From NCBI RefSeq assembly GCF_021917145.1, contig NC_061064.1:4073203-4137202 (forward strand): 64,000 nt of DNA, read 5' to 3'. The notes beneath the pieces were generated by a model. That model did no database searches. It saw nothing but the letters and a program-made list of their open reading frames with translations, and was not told the origin of the DNA. This DNA is from Hypomesus transpacificus. Taxonomy: Eukaryota > Chordata > Actinopteri > Osmeriformes > Osmeridae. Of this stretch, positions 62,067 through 64,000 are shown in pieces. The position numbers were made by a program, and so were the translations under genes. The number at the start of each line of letters is the position of its first letter. Position 1 is the first letter of the stretch.

Positions 62067-63711
62067 TGGGGGTGTGGGCTGTTGTAGGCCACACTCTGCT
62101 TGGCCCTTGATCCCCTGCTGACCTCAGTCTGGCGCTGTCCTGAGGAATGCGGGGGCCCGGAGCTGTGGGAGCAGCCTCTCTGAGCCCAGGAGCCTAGGTG
62201 TGAAAGGAGGGCTTCTGCGGCTGGCATGATCTCAGAGAGGCTGGGGGTGGAGAGGAACACTGCATGTGTGTCTGCGTCCACATCTTTGCGTGTGTGTGTG
62301 TGCGCCACCCCCTCCCCCGATTCCCCTCATTCGTAAGGTAGAACAAACTCCCCCTCTGTGAGCACCTGCACCAAGCCCTGCCCGCTGTTTGCCCTTCTCT
62401 CCCCCCCCCCCGCTCCATCTCCTTGGCTTCCTCCTCACTTCCTCCCACCTGGGACCGTAAACTGCTGACACCAGGATCCTGTGTGTTGCCCGGTCACCTT
62501 AAAGCTCTGCAGCGTTGAGCTCTCAACACCAATATTACTAGTTGGGCTATTTACAAGCCCTGGTTGACTTTCTGGTCAGGCTCATTTAGGATGTTTGGCT
62601 TCCTCTGTGGTTTTGGCTCTTGTGCTTGGCTCTGGTTGTGGCTGTAGGGGCTGGCACAGAGCCTCCAGAAGGAATGATGGGATCTGTGGCACTAACTGTC
62701 TTCCCAATGTGGATAAGGGACATGAAATAACCCCACTGGCCACTAGAGGAGCACTCTGACCCACCGGCAGAAGCTCTTGTGGTAGTATTTGACAGATGTC
62801 TGTGATTGAGTGAAGAATTAACGTGCGTTAAACGTCGCCTTTCTGCTTTTGCCTTCATACCAAACATACGAAACCCTTGGCGAAACACAAAAACACCTAT
62901 AAGTGGTGTGTGTGTACTGCATTGTACGGTGTGTTCGTAAGTGTCGAACATACTTCTGTAGGTGTGTGAAGAGAGGCCTGTGAGGTGAGGGCCTTTCACT
63001 CAGGTTGATGTGTGACATGTGCTGGGGCCCCACTCCTGCTGCCTGTCCATCAACACTCTGGAATGTTCCCACACACAGGTAAAGGCCCCTGTCATTCCTG
63101 GGCTGGCCAGCCCCAGCCCCAGCCCAAGAGGCTTGGGACAGGCAGACCTGTCAGACCACTGGGCCTGGGAAGTGACAGGTGTGTGTGTGTGTTTACCAAG
63201 GCCTGGGGGCTGGGAGACGGAAGGGTAGGGTGGTGAACAAGTGGGGTGGGGACCCCTGGAGGCCAGGGGAGAGGGGGCAGGGGTCAGAGAGGGAAGGTAT
63301 GGGACGGCCGGGGGGGTTCACCTGGATGATATTTCACCTGGTGCAGGTCCACAGGAGTCTTCAGGGCGTCTTCTTTGTTCTGCTCCTGAGAGAGGGAACG
63401 TGAGAAAGGAACTCTGCGTTCTCGTTATCCTCAGTGAGTGATTGTCGCCGTACTGCTTTGAGGCGAGCCTTTTTTTATCCGGCTGTATAAATGCTAAATG
63501 CAATCCATTACCGGTGTTATGATCCATTCCCAATGTTCCTGCAGGGGGCAGCTTTTATTAGGTCAGGGTAGAGGAGGGTGGAGGGGAGGGGGGGGGGTCT
63601 GAGGAAGGAGCCCTCTGTTCTCTCATGGCTGTCCTCCATTCATCACTGCCAGGCTGCAGACAGTCTCAGTAGCCTCCTCTGTCTGGGGCAGGCCACCCCG
63701 CCTCAAACACC

Positions 63712-63715
<4 letters not shown>

Positions 63716-63749
<34 letters not shown>

Positions 63750-63805
63750 GCACTCACATACGCACACACACCCATGCAAGCACTTACACACACTCACATA
63801 CACAC
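63716..63805. repeat. CA microsatellite
   Basis: Pure CA run 63716-63746, then CACTCACA-type units, in spns2 intron 2. Confidence 0.85.
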
Positions 63806-64000
63806 ACAGCCAGACTTACCAGGGTGTCAGTCAGTCACCCCCAGACTGTGAGATCCGTGGAATGGGGCCACAGGTGTGGACTGAGCCTTGAGCCTCGACA
63901 ACACTCCCACAAGTCACTCTCCTGAAGCTGTGGCCAAGAGGAGGAGTCAGGGGAGATTTGCTCGCTACACTTCCAAGGTTTACAATGAACGCCTCTGATT

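Larger units (their letters stand above)
60042..64000 (+). other. spns2: spns2 intron 2 (left part), no exon found
   Basis: About 4 kb after the exon 2 donor. It holds CA tracts (60582-60604, 61491-61555, 63716-63805), a CTGTCC/TCCCC minisatellite (61725-62066) and C/G runs. I searched for the next exon (loop motif GYLGDR) and did not see it. Confidence 0.6.

Noticed and set aside
61667..62308. 213-codon minus-strand ORF and overlapping 141- and 135-codon ORFs
   Set aside because: Translation of the TGTCC minisatellite (repeats of GQDRTGEDR). There are no splice sites or family resemblance.
60042..64000. spns2 exon 3
   Set aside because: I looked for a phase-1 exon encoding the TM2 / GYLGDR segment and found none, so it must lie beyond the window.
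1..64000. A new multi-gene or defence-type system
   Set aside because: All coding sequence belongs to known, syntenic vertebrate genes. The remaining structure is repeats and possible regulatory DNA.

Overview
This is vertebrate nuclear DNA from a ray-finned (teleost) fish. The evidence is multi-exon genes with GT-AG introns, very dense microsatellites, tRNA-derived SINEs with the fish L2-type tail, and proteins that match vertebrate families exon by exon. I could not resolve the order or species. There are no prokaryotic, CRISPR or viral features.

Six protein-coding genes can be read, in the order zzef1(-), cyb5d2(+), ankfy1(-), ube2g1(-), spns3(+), spns2(+). From memory this is the gene neighbourhood of human 17p13.2, so the window is a conserved synteny block. 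Positions 1-7036 hold the first 19 coding exons of zzef1, which runs off the left edge. zzef1 shares a 616-bp head-to-head promoter region with cyb5d2 (4 exons, 7653-9444). cyb5d2 converges on ankfy1 (25 exons, 11274-20462; Rabankyrin-5, an endosomal BTB/ankyrin/FYVE protein). ube2g1 (5 exons, 22577-25335; a ubiquitin-conjugating enzyme) follows in tandem on the minus strand. Two Spinster-family transporter paralogues then lie in tandem on the plus strand: spns3 (12 exons, complete, 27794-32796) and spns2 (exons 1-2 only, 42155-60041, continuing off the right edge). I worked out every splice junction by hand. Phases agree throughout, and the predicted lengths (ankfy1 1171 aa, ube2g1 170 aa, spns3 515 aa, cyb5d2 244 aa) fit the families.

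The right half is mostly non-coding: a 9.4-kb gap between spns3 and spns2, a 17.6-kb first intron of spns2, and about 4 kb of its second intron. These hold long CT, CA and GA microsatellites, a TGTCC/TCCCC minisatellite, SINE copies and a few candidate regulatory patches.

The genes are not an operon-like system. They work in separate processes: zzef1 is a large EF-hand/DOC/ZZ protein, cyb5d2 a haem-binding MAPR protein, ankfy1 acts in endosome traffic, ube2g1 in ubiquitination, and spns2 in sphingosine-1-phosphate export. I found no new multi-gene system. The most distinctive features are repeats placed right at splice junctions (mainly in ankfy1), a hAT-type palindromic MITE with a target-site duplication, a fold-back element filling most of cyb5d2 intron 1, and a TCTCGCGAGA promoter palindrome at ankfy1.
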